Shown: positions 1 to 8,302, numbered from the stretch's first letter. The stretch: 64,000 bases of DNA from JBAYJC01 sp041665285 (GCA_041665285.1 JBAYJC010000001.1:124001-188000), one strand, 5' to 3'. Numbers and translations are program-made. Notes: generated by a model from the sequence alone, not told the origin.

Positions 1-141
1 GAAGTTTTCACGGGCAATCCAGGTAAATATGTACCGCTCGCAGAAACCATCCGTGCATTCGAAGAGATTCTCGAAGGCAAACATGATGATAAGCCAGAGC
101 AGGCATTCTACATGAAGGGCGGTATTGAGGATGTAAAATAA
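1..141 (+). CDS. atpD: ATP synthase F1 subunit beta, C-terminal fragment
   Basis: Only the last 46 codons are inside the window; the 5' part lies upstream. The frame reads from the first base to a TAA at 139-141. It contains the beta-subunit tail, with PLAETIRAFEEILEGKHDD followed by EQAFYMKGGIEDV. That is the usual end of AtpD, the catalytic subunit that makes ATP in F1. atpC starts 3 bp downstream, the standard order at the 3' end of atp operons. Identification rests on this tail and on the neighbour, and is secure despite the truncation. Confidence 0.93.
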   Translation, partial: EVFTGNPGKYVPLAETIRAFEEILEGKHDDKPEQAFYMKGGIEDVK

Positions 142-144
142 TCT

Positions 145-597
145 ATGCGCTTGCGTCTCGTAACCCCTGACCGTTCTCTCTTTGATGAAGAGACGGTTTC
201 GGTTTCCATCCCTACCTCAGAGGGCGAGGTGACGATCTTACCAGGTCATGCGCCCTTTACCGCGATTGTTGTTGCAGGCATTGCCCGGATGAAAAAAACA
301 AATGAAGCGATCGAGGAGGTCGCTGTATCAGATGGATTTTTGCATGTGACGAAAGATGGGAATATCACGGTGCTCACAGATACAGCAGAACGCGGGCAAG
401 AGCTGGATGTGGATGCGATTGAACAGGCAAAAGAACGTGCCAAGGAAGTCATGAAAAAAGCCGCGGCACAAGACGATGTGGCCTTTGCTATGGCGACAGC
501 CGGTGTGGAGCGCGAGCTCGCGCGTCTGAAGCTGGCGCACAAGCATCGCTCACGGTCCAAGACCATTTCCAGCACCGCAGTACAGCAGGATCATTGA
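145..597 (+). CDS. atpC: ATP synthase F1 subunit epsilon
   Basis: 150 aa, a normal length for the epsilon subunit of the F1 central stalk, which couples rotation to catalysis and can inhibit ATP hydrolysis. The N-terminal beta-sandwich is recognisable: RLRLVTPDRSLFDEETVSV, then EGEVTILPGHAPF at about residues 27-39. The C-terminal half, from about residue 90, is the expected charged alpha-helical hairpin. ATG at 145 lies 3 bp after the atpD stop, so the two are co-translated. It is the last gene of the atp operon. The -35 box of the next unit's promoter overlaps its final codons. Confidence 0.95.
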   Translation: MRLRLVTPDRSLFDEETVSVSIPTSEGEVTILPGHAPFTAIVVAGIARMKKTNEAIEEVAVSDGFLHVTKDGNITVLTDTAERGQELDVDAIEQAKERAKEVMKKAAAQDDVAFAMATAGVERELARLKLAHKHRSRSKTISSTAVQQDH

Positions 598-622
598 CAT
601 AACTGGAAAGCTGTGATAATAA
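594..622 (+). promoter_or_regulatory. sigma70-type promoter for the 680 gene
   Basis: TTGACA at 594-599, a 17-nt spacer, then TAATAA at 617-622 (an overlapping GATAAT at 615-620 is an alternative). The transcript would start near 629 and carry a leader of about 50 nt with a Shine-Dalgarno before the 680 ATG. Confidence 0.6.
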
Positions 623-679
623 CAGTTCGGTTAGGAGCGGCAAGGGGCCGTTTTCCTTTGGCCATGAAAGAGGTGGACC

Positions 680-1378
680 ATGAGGTTCGAGAGGCGGGAC
701 CGTTGGACGCACATCTTCTTGGAGGGCGACGAGAGCGAGCACACAGTGCTCCGTGCCGTGGTCAAGGCGTCGTTTGAGCTCGCGCGTCCCGTGGGCATGG
801 GGCGCATTCACTTTCGGGCCGGTCATACCATGACCGACACGGAGGCTGACTCTTGTATCATGCTTCCGCCTCGCCGCGATATGGTGGTGGGTATGGAGTA
901 TGTACAGGGACGCCAGTGCAAGACCCGTGTACAAAAGGTTGCGGACGGGCACTTCGTTCTGAGCGACGACGTCTACGAGATGGATCGCGGCGATCCCGCA
1001 CCCATGCTCGAGCGAGCCAAAGTCCTGCTCGCGGGCGCGCAGAGTGCCGACCCTGTGATCACGAGCTACATGTTCAAGGGCGAGTCGCTGACCAAACGGC
1101 TCAAGGAGTACGGCCTGAAGCGGCTGGATGGCGAGAGCGACTGGGAGTTCCGCAAGCGCGTGTTCCCGGACCTATTCGTGGTGGACCGCGCCTGCGCCTT
1201 CGAGTTCCTGGTGGGCGCCAGCTCTGTGGAATGGCACCCCATCGAGCAGATGCTCTACGCTGTTATCACCTTCGAGGAGGGCGGCAAGCCTTGCCGCGGC
1301 ACACTCTCGAAGTTCGCAAAGGACTTCAGCGAGGACCCGCTTGTGGCGCGAGAGCGGGGAAGGGGCGAGGACGTCTGA
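680..1378 (+). CDS. hypothetical protein, stand-alone GC-rich cassette gene
   Basis: 232 aa; I do not recognise the family. It is a soluble mixed alpha/beta sequence without signal peptide or membrane segment, opening MRFERRDRWTHIFLEGDE. Two Cys residues occur near position 57 and 73 but no metal motif is evident. ATG 680 is preceded by AAAGAGGTGG, a good Shine-Dalgarno, and by a consensus promoter at 594-622. A hairpin terminator begins at the stop codon. Codons end mostly in C or G, unlike the atp genes upstream and the glycosyltransferase downstream. That composition and the private promoter and terminator place it in the cassette class seen elsewhere in the window. Confidence 0.75.
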   Translation: MRFERRDRWTHIFLEGDESEHTVLRAVVKASFELARPVGMGRIHFRAGHTMTDTEADSCIMLPPRRDMVVGMEYVQGRQCKTRVQKVADGHFVLSDDVYEMDRGDPAPMLERAKVLLAGAQSADPVITSYMFKGESLTKRLKEYGLKRLDGESDWEFRKRVFPDLFVVDRACAFEFLVGASSVEWHPIEQMLYAVITFEEGGKPCRGTLSKFAKDFSEDPLVARERGRGEDV

Positions 1379-1409
1379 GCATGGGATGACCCTATGCTCT
1401 TTTTCTTTT
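1377..1409 (+). terminator. intrinsic terminator after the 680 gene
   Basis: GAGCAT (1377-1382) pairs with ATGCTC (1394-1399), extended by GGG/CCC with one bulged T. A T-rich tract runs from 1400. The stem starts inside the stop codon. Confidence 0.7.
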
Positions 1410-1425
1410 ATTGAGACGTGTATGC

Positions 1426-1454
1426 GTGACAACGCGGCTGAGCCTGTGTAGCAT
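1426..1454 (+). promoter_or_regulatory. promoter giving a leaderless transcript (1461 gene)
   Basis: GTGACA at 1426-1431, exactly 17 nt, then TAGCAT at 1449-1454. Only six bases (GGGGCT) separate the -10 box from the ATG at 1461, so transcription should start at or next to the start codon. Confidence 0.65.
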
Positions 1455-1460
1455 GGGGCT

Positions 1461-2204
1461 ATGGCTTGCGCACACGTATTCGGTATCCCGGTAGAAGGCT
1501 CCTCGCAAGAGGAGTTACTTCGTGTCCTGGCGTCGCGCAAGACCGACTCTCAGCCTTATTGGATCGTCACGGCCAATCCCGAGATTCTTTTGCGTGCGCG
1601 GGAAGATTCTTCGTACGCGAACGCCATTAAGCAAGCAGATGTGCGGACGGTTGATGGGTTTGGGATCTGGTTGGTTCTGCGTTTGAAAGGTATTCGTACG
1701 CATCGTGTGACCGGCATTGATTTTGCAGAAACGCTTGTGAAAATGGCAGAAGGAAAAGAATGGCGCGTGGCATGTGTGGGTGGCGCGCCGGGCGTGGCAG
1801 AAAAAGCCTGCGTCGCACTGCGCGAACGCTATCCACAGCTCATCTGCCACGCGGAGCAGGGCGGCAATGTCGCGGAAGACGGCACGGATGACGAGGCAGG
1901 CGAAGAGGCGCGGCACCGGTTGACCCTCTTTGATCCACAGATCATGCTTGTGGCTTTTGGTCATCCAAAACAAGAGCAATGGATCCTGCGTAATCTGAAC
2001 GATTTTCCGTATGTTCGTGTGGTCATGGGCGTGGGGCAGACGCTCGATGTGTGGGCTGGGGTTGTGCGTCGTGCGCCGCGCGTGTTACAGAAGCTTGGTT
2101 TTGAGTGGCTCTGGCGTCTATTTTGCGAGCCCTCACGCTGGAAACGTATTGTCTGGCGTGCGTTTATTCTCTTCCCTTTTCGTGCGTGGAAGGATATCCA
2201 CTAG
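1461..2204 (+). CDS. WecG/TagA/CpsF family glycosyltransferase
   Basis: 247 aa, full length for this family (GT26). Members transfer N-acetyl-mannosaminuronic acid, ManNAc or related sugars to lipid-linked acceptors during teichoic acid, ECA or capsule synthesis. Recognisable blocks are TANPEILLRAR near residue 36, ADVRTVDGFGIWLVLRLKG at about 60, VTGIDFAETL, a nucleotide-binding stretch VACVGGAPGVAEKA, and VAFGHPKQEQWI near 165. The C-terminal tail carries basic and hydrophobic residues, as in TagA, for membrane association. Start chosen at ATG 1461, six bases after a -10 box. The polysaccharide flippase and glycosyltransferases at 3393-8302 fit a role in surface glycan assembly. The exact sugar is unknown. 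Confidence 0.88.
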   Translation: MACAHVFGIPVEGSSQEELLRVLASRKTDSQPYWIVTANPEILLRAREDSSYANAIKQADVRTVDGFGIWLVLRLKGIRTHRVTGIDFAETLVKMAEGKEWRVACVGGAPGVAEKACVALRERYPQLICHAEQGGNVAEDGTDDEAGEEARHRLTLFDPQIMLVAFGHPKQEQWILRNLNDFPYVRVVMGVGQTLDVWAGVVRRAPRVLQKLGFEWLWRLFCEPSRWKRIVWRAFILFPFRAWKDIH

Positions 2205-2278
2205 CACGGTTTTTGAACGTGTGATAGTTTCATAAACGGCCAGGGTTTATCCTGGGGCAGAGGAGGGGGTAAGAGACC

Positions 2279-2506
2279 ATGGAAGAGAAAGAAGTCGCAC
2301 CGGAACAGGAACCGGAACCGGAACAGACGGGTGAAGAGCCCGCCGACAACACGGCTTCGCCGAAGCCGCCTGTTGAGGAGAACTACCATCGAGCACAGCT
2401 CGCAAAACTCGGGGCCAAAAAGCCCCCGCAGGAGGCAGGCGGCGAAAACATCTCGCCTCCTCCGAAGCTGACGCCAGACGACTGGCGCGCGTTCGCTCGT
2501 CGCTAG
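2279..2506 (+). CDS. small acidic proline/glutamate-rich protein, hypothetical
   Basis: 75 aa, unrecognised. The first 35 residues are a low-complexity Glu/Pro tract with EPEPEQ repeats. The C-terminus (LTPDDWRAFARR) is more ordered-looking and basic. It has no membrane segment or signal peptide and is probably largely disordered. ATG 2279 follows a strong Shine-Dalgarno (GAGGAGGGGG, about 2260-2270), and a hairpin terminator follows the stop, so it forms a one-gene unit of the cassette type. No confident promoter was found, although TTGAAC near 2213 could be part of one. Confidence 0.65.
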   Translation: MEEKEVAPEQEPEPEQTGEEPADNTASPKPPVEENYHRAQLAKLGAKKPPQEAGGENISPPPKLTPDDWRAFARR

Positions 2507-2534
2507 CTCGCGACGGGACACAGATCTACGGTTC

Positions 2535-2569
2535 GTGGCGATATCCCAAACGCCACCTTTTCTTTTTTG
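2535..2569 (+). terminator. intrinsic terminator after the 2279 gene
   Basis: GTGGCG (2535-2540) pairs with CGCCAC (2551-2556) around a 10-nt loop and is followed by a T-rich tract to 2569. Confidence 0.7.
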
Positions 2570-2582
2570 AGGGTGCTATTCT

Positions 2583-3044
2583 ATGAAAAAGCGAAAACAA
2601 CGGAAACAAAAACAAGGAAAGCGACCTTTGCTCAAACGGAAGAAATTGCGAAAGATAGTGAAGAAAGGAGCAAAACGTCACGTGATACGCACCAAGAAGC
2701 GACCTGCACGTCGTCAGAAAGTCGCCAGAAAAAAACAACGGAGAACAGTACGAAAAGCCGGTCCAAGAAAGAAGAGAGTTACCAAGAAGAAAAAACCAGC
2801 ACGAAACAAGGCGAAGGTGCGCCGGACGCATACGAAACGCCGTCAGCGAAGTGCGCGGACGAGTGTTCGTAGAGCAAAGAAGCGGCAGGGAACCGTTAAA
2901 CGAAAACAGACGCGCTCACGAGGGGGAAAAGCTTTTTTCCCAACGCATGGGATGGCGTTACGTGCGTCTTTTCAGGCGGCGCGTAGGGGTGAGGCGTTGC
3001 GTCCGCGTTTGGTTCGCGGCAAGTGGTATTTAGTGAAGGCCTGA
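2583..3044 (+). CDS. very basic Lys/Arg-rich protein, possible nucleic-acid-binding protein
   Basis: 153 aa. Residues 1 to about 115 are almost entirely Lys, Arg, Gln, Thr, Ala and Val, with runs such as KKRVTKKKKPARNKAK. The last 38 residues change character (GKAFFPTHGMALRASFQAARR, then GKWYLVKA) and look folded. Such Lys/Arg tails are typical of histone-H1-like and other nucleic-acid-condensing proteins, but I cannot match a named family. Another frame (2567-2872) is also open and gives a Ser/Thr/Glu-rich product. The 2583 frame is preferred because it continues into the globular C-terminus and reaches the next gene within 8 bp. The start lacks a clear Shine-Dalgarno. Confidence 0.6.
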   Translation: MKKRKQRKQKQGKRPLLKRKKLRKIVKKGAKRHVIRTKKRPARRQKVARKKQRRTVRKAGPRKKRVTKKKKPARNKAKVRRTHTKRRQRSARTSVRRAKKRQGTVKRKQTRSRGGKAFFPTHGMALRASFQAARRGEALRPRLVRGKWYLVKA

Positions 3045-3051
3045 TACGTGT

Positions 3052-3264
3052 ATGTGGAAAGCAGATGCAACACAACATATTCACGTGGATCCCAGCATTT
3101 CTGAACGCGAGGTGCTTGAGCGTGCCACGGAGACTGCGCACCAATCCGCTGGCAAAACTGCGGTGTGTCTTGATGTGCAAGAAGCGCACGATGTGACGTG
3201 CTCCTGTGGTGCGCCGCCTTCTTGGAAAACCTATCGCGTGATTATCCACGTTCCTGATGTATGA
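3052..3264 (+). CDS. small hypothetical protein
   Basis: 70 aa, no recognised family. The sequence is soluble, with three Cys residues, two of them in TCSCGAP near residue 50, and a beta-like ending (YRVIIHVPDV). Codon use resembles the core genes. Its TGA overlaps the ATG of the next small gene (ATGA at 3261-3264), so the two should be translationally coupled, which supports both being real. It starts 8 bp after the basic-protein gene and may share its transcript. Confidence 0.55.
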   Translation: MWKADATQHIHVDPSISEREVLERATETAHQSAGKTAVCLDVQEAHDVTCSCGAPPSWKTYRVIIHVPDV

Positions 3265-3365
3265 TTGCGGATAAGCTTTTTTCTCTGGCATCAATAGGAA
3301 TGATGGCAGGGGCGATTCTTGTGACTATTCTTTTTATGGGTTACCTCTTCAAAAACCTGGACTGA
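3261..3365 (+). CDS. 34-aa single-pass membrane microprotein
   Basis: ATG 3261 overlaps the stop of the 3052 gene by four bases. The frame encodes 34 residues ending at TGA 3363-3365. Residues 6-30 are one hydrophobic helix (LFSLASIGMMAGAILVTILF, then MGYLF) closed by KNLD, so the C-terminus is short and polar. Function is unknown. The -35 box of the flippase promoter overlaps its last codons. The coupling overlap and clean transmembrane profile are the only support. Confidence 0.5.
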   Translation: MIADKLFSLASIGMMAGAILVTILFMGYLFKNLD

Positions 3366-3386
3366 ACCGTTTGAACCCGTTACGCT
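3358..3386 (+). promoter_or_regulatory. promoter giving a leaderless transcript (flippase)
   Basis: TGGACT (3358-3363), 17 nt, TACGCT (3381-3386). Six bases (GGTGCC) then lead straight to ATG 3393. Confidence 0.5.
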
Positions 3387-3392
3387 GGTGCC

Positions 3393-4832
3393 ATGAACCA
3401 CGGAACACAAATCGCCAAGAATGCGGCTTGGCTCATGGCGGCCACAACAGGACAGAAAATCATTGCGTTCCTCGTTTTCACGCTCATCGCCCGTTGGGTG
3501 GGCGTAGAGATCACAGGGCGCTATTTTTTTGCGGTTTCTGTCACGTCGGTCTTTGTGATTTTGACAGACCTTGGCATGACGCCTGTGGTGATCCGCGAAC
3601 TTGCGGCTGATGCAGAGCGCGGATTGTGTGCTCTGAAGCGTGCTCTTATCGCTAAAGCGTTTCTCATCCCGCTGACCGTTGCACTCACCATGACCTACGC
3701 CTTGCTCACGCAAGGGAGTACGCAGGATTGGGTGGCAATTGGACTTGCCTGCTTTGTGATGTCTGCGGATGCTGTGTCTTTGATTTGGTATGGGGCCATT
3801 CGCGGCAAACGCCAGCTTCGCTATGAGGCGCTTGGCATGTTTGTGGGCCAGTTTCTCACGGCGATCGTGAGTTTAACAGCCGCGGGTCTTCTTCACGCCG
3901 GAGTGAATGGTCTTATTGTTGCGCTCATGGCGGGAAGTTTTTGGAATGTGGGTTGGAGTATTTGGCGTGCGAAAAAACTCGGTGTTCATGTCGCAGGGTT
4001 GACGCCATGGCCCTGGAAAGATCTTTTTATCGCGGCATTGCCTTTCGCTTTAGCAGGCATTTTCGTGAAGGTCTATTCGTATGTTGATACGCTTTTGCTC
4101 AAACAGTTTCATGATGCAACCGCGGTAGGTTACTACGCGATTGCGTACAAAGTGACTTATGCCTTTCAGTTTATGCCGCTTGCGTTTGTTGCGGCGCTCT
4201 ATCCGGGATTGAGTGCGGTCCACGCGTCTGGGGATCGTGAAGGATTAAAACGCGTGGTGCAAGGATCCTTGCGTTTGATGATCGTGATCGCCGCACCTTT
4301 GTCTGCGGCATTGTCGGCGTTTTCCGTGCGGGTTATTCCTCTGGTGTATGGCGAGGCGTATCGCGGATCTGTTGTGGTGCTTGGCGTGCTCGCATGGGTG
4401 TTGATTCCTATTTTTCTTGATTTTCCCATTGGTTCCCTTTTGAATGCCACGCATCGTGCAGGCAAGAAGACCATGGCTATGGGTATCACGATGGTCGTGA
4501 ATGTGGTCGCGAACATCCTCCTCGTGCCGACGCATGGTCCTATTGGTGCGGCTTGGGCAGGATTTCTTTCTTTCTGGGTGCTGTTTTTTGTGGGCGTGTG
4601 GTTTGTGCGTCATGATTTGGACCTTGCCTGGTTTGCGCGTTTGTTTGGGAAGGGCCTTCTCACGGCAGTCTTTGTCTGGCTTGCTATCTTGTATCCATTC
4701 GCAAGCCTTTCTTTGCCCGTAGCCATACTCTTAGCCATGGCCCTTGCGTTGGGTCTATTGATTGGGCTAGGGTTGGTGGGTAAAGAGGACATGGCGTTCG
4801 TACGGTCATGGGTTGGGAAGGGGAAAAAGTAG
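3393..4832 (+). CDS. polysaccharide flippase (Wzx/MATE-like, Polysacc_synt family)
   Basis: 479 aa with about 12-14 hydrophobic helices, the normal size of MOP-superfamily exporters. These flip undecaprenyl-diphosphate-linked glycans across the cytoplasmic membrane. The N-terminus (AKNAAWLMAATTGQKIIAF, then IARWVGVEITGRYFFA) is the typical Polysacc_synt opening. The mid-region motif YVDTLLLKQF near residue 230 and the HRAGKKTMAMG segment near 355 are also usual in this family. The start is ATG 3393, six bases after a -10 box. It precedes the GT4-GT2 fusion and the ligase-like gene, so it probably exports the glycan they build. MurJ is a less likely alternative, because no murein cluster is adjacent. 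Confidence 0.85.
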   Translation: MNHGTQIAKNAAWLMAATTGQKIIAFLVFTLIARWVGVEITGRYFFAVSVTSVFVILTDLGMTPVVIRELAADAERGLCALKRALIAKAFLIPLTVALTMTYALLTQGSTQDWVAIGLACFVMSADAVSLIWYGAIRGKRQLRYEALGMFVGQFLTAIVSLTAAGLLHAGVNGLIVALMAGSFWNVGWSIWRAKKLGVHVAGLTPWPWKDLFIAALPFALAGIFVKVYSYVDTLLLKQFHDATAVGYYAIAYKVTYAFQFMPLAFVAALYPGLSAVHASGDREGLKRVVQGSLRLMIVIAAPLSAALSAFSVRVIPLVYGEAYRGSVVVLGVLAWVLIPIFLDFPIGSLLNATHRAGKKTMAMGITMVVNVVANILLVPTHGPIGAAWAGFLSFWVLFFVGVWFVRHDLDLAWFARLFGKGLLTAVFVWLAILYPFASLSLPVAILLAMALALGLLIGLGLVGKEDMAFVRSWVGKGKK

Positions 4833-4842
4833 CTGAGGGGAG

Positions 4843-4949
4843 CCACCTCACCCTGCCCTCTCCTTCGTAAGGAGAGGGTTCTGAATAGAACATGCGGATT
4901 TGAAACCCCCCTCTCCTTACGAAGGAGAGGGGGGTTGGGGGTGAGGTGG
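4843..4949. repeat. REP-like palindromic repeat
   Basis: Outer ends CCACCTCACCC and GGGTGAGGTGG are inverted copies. Inside are two opposed hairpins, CTCTCCTTCGTAAGGAGAG and CTCTCCTTACGAAGGAGAG, separated by about 35 nt. It fills most of the gap between the flippase and the glycosyltransferase gene. The same core recurs inside valS (32184-32223). Confidence 0.8.
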
Positions 4950-4979
4950 ACCCCTCGGTCAAAGGTTGGGCTTTTGTTC

Positions 4980-6854
4980 ATGAAAATTGCTCTCGTAACC
5001 ATGGAGTACCCTCCGACGCGTGGCGGAGTGGCACGCTATTTGTGGAACCTCGTCAAAGTTGCCGGGGGTACGATTGAGGTCTTTGTGAATCGTTCGTATT
5101 CTGGCAAGGATCATGTATCTGCAGAAGATGCAGATGAGGAGTCGGCCTTGCAAACTCGCAACACGCAACACGCATCGCCAAGCACCGCGGATTTTACGTT
5201 TCATCTGCCACGACGCGTGCGGCTTTTTCGTCGCGGCCTATTTGGATGGACGCCTGCTGTTGGGTTTATCCGTTCATTGAAACGCCAAGGATATGGTCTT
5301 GTGTTGGTGAGTCATCTTTTGCCCATGGGGACTGCCGCTTGGTTTGCGAAGATGATTGGAGGTTTGGATTATGCGGTCATCATCCATGGATTGGATTTAC
5401 GGCGGGCGCGACTGTCTTGGCGCAAGCGCTGGTTGGCGCGTCAGGTTTTGCTCCACGCGAAGACGGTTATCGCAAACTCGCAATTCACGGCCCAGGAGAT
5501 CCGAGCGTTTGATGCACGCCTTGATCCGCTCGTTCTTACGCCTGGCGTTGAGCCCATCGCGTTTTTGTCTCGTGAAGAGGCACGGAAATATGTGGGTCTC
5601 ACAGAAGAGGATTTTATTATTTTGACGGTCACGCGGCTTGTGGCTCGTAAAGGTGTAGATATGGTGATTCGCGCCATGGAGACGCTTCCTCCGCGTGCAA
5701 AATTTGTGATCATTGGTGATGGAGAAGATTGGGAGCGCTTGGAGGAAATGGCTCGCCCTTATGGTGATCGCATCAAAATTTTGACGCGGGTGCGCGACGA
5801 AGATCGGAATGCCTGGTATGCGGCGGCAGATGTGTTTACGTTGGTTGCCCGCGATGCAAAGGATGATGTCGAAGGATTTGGCATTGTGTGTTTAGAGGCG
5901 GCACAAGCAGGTCTGCCTGTGCTTGGAGGAAAGAGCGGTGGCATGCCTGAGACGATTGTGGATGGTTCCACGGGTGTGCTGGTTGATCCACGGAACATGG
6001 ATGCCATACGAGACGCGCTTCTTTGGTTTATGGACCATCCCTTTGAGCGCCAGCAGATGGGGCACAGAGGCAGGGAAAGGGCTCTACGTGATTTTGCTTG
6101 GGAAGAGCGTTGGAAGTGGTTCACGGCGTGTTTGGGTGGCGGCGCAAGACCACTCGTTTCCATTGTGATTCCGGTTTACAACCACGCGAAGGAACTGGTT
6201 GCGTGTTTGGAGTCTTTAGAGCGGCAGACCTATCGGCATTTGGAAATCATTGCGGTGGATGATGGATCCACGGATAACGTGTCTGAACGTCTGCTGGGAA
6301 GAACATGGCGTTTCCCTTTTACCTTCACACGGTTTGAGACAAATCAGGGTGCGCCGTCTGCGCGTAACGAGGGATTTCGCCGCGCAAAAGGGGAGTACGT
6401 TTTGTTTTTGGACGCTGATGTGACGTTACGAGAGGACGCGATTGATCGTGCGATGCGGGCATTGCTTTTGCATCCAGAGGCGGCGTTTGCGTATAGCGCG
6501 TTTCGATTTGGAGGAAAACTTTTTCGTTCCTTTCCATTCAGCCACGATCGATTGAAACGCGGAAATTTTATTCACACGTCATCCATTTTACGACGCACGA
6601 GCTTTCCGGGGTTTGACGAAACCCTGAAGAAGTTCCAGGACTGGGACCTGTGGCTGACCATTGCAGAGCGCGGAGGCGTGGGCATTGAGATTCCGGAAGT
6701 GTTGATGCGCATGCCGCAACGGAAAACGGGATATAGCCGCTGGTTACCAGCCTTTTTCCATCGTATTCCTTGGCAGAGCATCGGGTGGATGCCAGAAGAA
6801 ATCAAACGATATCGTGCGGCAGAGGCTATTATTCGTGAAAAACATCATCTATGA
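4980..6854 (+). CDS. bifunctional glycosyltransferase, GT4-GT2 fusion
   Basis: 624 aa from ATG 4980. An in-frame upstream start at 4935 would place the repeat inside the protein and is rejected. Residues 1 to about 385 are a GT-B family 4 enzyme: the N-terminal PTRGGVARYLWNLV glycine loop, then LTVTRLVARKGVDMVIRAM near residue 210, and VEGFGIVCLEAAQAGLPVL near 300 with the EX7E-type motif. Residues from about 390 are a GT-A family 2 domain: VSIVIPVYNHAKEL, AVDDGSTDN and LFLDADVTL (DXD), ending in FQDWDLWL. Each half is complete, so the protein may add two sugars in sequence. It overlaps the next gene by ATGA. Confidence 0.88.
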   Translation: MKIALVTMEYPPTRGGVARYLWNLVKVAGGTIEVFVNRSYSGKDHVSAEDADEESALQTRNTQHASPSTADFTFHLPRRVRLFRRGLFGWTPAVGFIRSLKRQGYGLVLVSHLLPMGTAAWFAKMIGGLDYAVIIHGLDLRRARLSWRKRWLARQVLLHAKTVIANSQFTAQEIRAFDARLDPLVLTPGVEPIAFLSREEARKYVGLTEEDFIILTVTRLVARKGVDMVIRAMETLPPRAKFVIIGDGEDWERLEEMARPYGDRIKILTRVRDEDRNAWYAAADVFTLVARDAKDDVEGFGIVCLEAAQAGLPVLGGKSGGMPETIVDGSTGVLVDPRNMDAIRDALLWFMDHPFERQQMGHRGRERALRDFAWEERWKWFTACLGGGARPLVSIVIPVYNHAKELVACLESLERQTYRHLEIIAVDDGSTDNVSERLLGRTWRFPFTFTRFETNQGAPSARNEGFRRAKGEYVLFLDADVTLREDAIDRAMRALLLHPEAAFAYSAFRFGGKLFRSFPFSHDRLKRGNFIHTSSILRRTSFPGFDETLKKFQDWDLWLTIAERGGVGIEIPEVLMRMPQRKTGYSRWLPAFFHRIPWQSIGWMPEEIKRYRAAEAIIREKHHL

Positions 6855-8302
6855 AGCGTTCGCTCCTTTGGTTCCTAGGGATTATCGCCGCAGAAGCCCT
6901 TTCTGCGACGGTGGTGTTTCATCCGACCATAAACACCGTTTGTGCATTCGTCATCGCCGCGGTTGTCGCTGTACTCGCGTGGCGCAGACCTTCGATGGCG
7001 CTTGCTATTCTCGCGACGGAATATGTCCTCGGTTCAAAAGGTGCGCTGTTCAACGCATTTGGCAATGCGGAAAATAATGGAGGCGTGTCCATACGTATTT
7101 TATTATTTGCCGCGTTTTTCGTTGGATGGTTTGCATGGGCCGTGCAGAACAAGACTTATCGCGCATGGCAATCCTATCTCGTGGGAAGACGCTTGGTTTT
7201 GGCGTTAGCTATCGTGGTGGCGTATGCGTTTCTCATAGGTGTGGTCCGGCACACGCCTTTTCTCCTCGCAGATGCGAATGCGTGGGGCGCATGGCTACTC
7301 CTCTTGCCCACGCTGGACCTTGCCCGACATGATCGTGACCGTCTCAAGCAATGGATGCTACCGGCCATGCTGGCGGCCGCGGCTTGGATGCCGCTCAAGA
7401 CTTTGGCGCTGTTTTATTTTTTCTCTCATGGCTTTCCCGAGTATCTGACGACCACGGTCTATCTGTGGGTGCGTAGAACGGGCGTAGGGGAGGTAACAAG
7501 GGTTGTGGGGTCAACGTACCGTGTATTCTTTCAATCGCACCTGTATGCCATTCCAGCGGTGATTGGTGCGTGGCTGTATGTGGGGGAGAGCAAGGAGGAG
7601 AGGGGTTTGGGAATGTCGACGAAATGGGCGTGGGGAATCGGTATTGCGTGGATGGCCGTAATGATCGTCTCTTTATCACGAAGTTTGTTTTTAGGATGGA
7701 TTGCGGGTGTTCTATTTTGTCTCTACTACGTTTTACGACGCAAGGGCAAAAAGTTTTTGGAAAAGGCGATCAACAAATTGATCATTATTTTTGGGGCGAC
7801 ATTGTTGGTTTTTGTCGTGTTAGCATTTCCTTTTCCGCAGTCTGGTGGCTCCATGCTCGACCTTGTGAAGTCGCGCGCAAACATTACAGAAGATGCGGCC
7901 ATGAGTCGCTGGAAGTTATTGCCCGTACTTTGGGAGGGGATTTCCGTGCATCCGCTCACGGGTTCGGGGTTTGGATCCACGATCACGTACGAAAGCAAAG
8001 ACCCGCGGGTTGTTTCCGCGACCGGTGGGCGACTCACAACGTATGCTTTTGAGTGGGGATGGTTGGATTTGTGGTTAAAAGGCGGCCTTTTATTGCCGCT
8101 CATCCTGTTTGCCATGCTTGTATGTCTTGGCTATCGGTTTTGGCGGGAAAAAAGCTTGCCTGAATGGTTGAGACTTGCAGGCGTTTCCTCGATCCTTGCG
8201 CTTGCCGTCACGCACGTTTTTACGCCCTACCTCAACCATCCGCTGGGAATCGTCTATCTCATTGCCGCAGAGGCTCTGCTCGAGTGGTCAAAAGAAGAGT
8301 AG
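6851..8302 (+). CDS. O-antigen ligase/polymerase-like membrane protein
   Basis: 483 aa with 10-12 predicted membrane helices and one large external loop at about residues 330-395, the layout of Wzy_C (O-antigen ligase/polymerase) proteins. The RSLFLGWIAGVLFCLYYVLRR helix, the loop containing MSRWKLLPVLWEGI and HPLTGSGFGSTITYES, and the C-terminal helices match that topology. WaaL- or Wzy-type proteins join lipid-linked glycans outside the membrane. ATG 6851 overlaps the preceding stop. It is the last gene of the polysaccharide run and is followed by a terminator. Assignment rests on topology and short motifs; the acceptor is unknown. Confidence 0.75.
   Translation: MKRSLLWFLGIIAAEALSATVVFHPTINTVCAFVIAAVVAVLAWRRPSMALAILATEYVLGSKGALFNAFGNAENNGGVSIRILLFAAFFVGWFAWAVQNKTYRAWQSYLVGRRLVLALAIVVAYAFLIGVVRHTPFLLADANAWGAWLLLLPTLDLARHDRDRLKQWMLPAMLAAAAWMPLKTLALFYFFSHGFPEYLTTTVYLWVRRTGVGEVTRVVGSTYRVFFQSHLYAIPAVIGAWLYVGESKEERGLGMSTKWAWGIGIAWMAVMIVSLSRSLFLGWIAGVLFCLYYVLRRKGKKFLEKAINKLIIIFGATLLVFVVLAFPFPQSGGSMLDLVKSRANITEDAAMSRWKLLPVLWEGISVHPLTGSGFGSTITYESKDPRVVSATGGRLTTYAFEWGWLDLWLKGGLLLPLILFAMLVCLGYRFWREKSLPEWLRLAGVSSILALAVTHVFTPYLNHPLGIVYLIAAEALLEWSKEE

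Noticed and set aside
2567..2872. Overlapping 101-codon frame across the basic-protein gene
   Set aside because: It is a by-product of the A-rich Lys/Arg codons; it lacks a folded segment and a start signal and stops before the region conserved in character.
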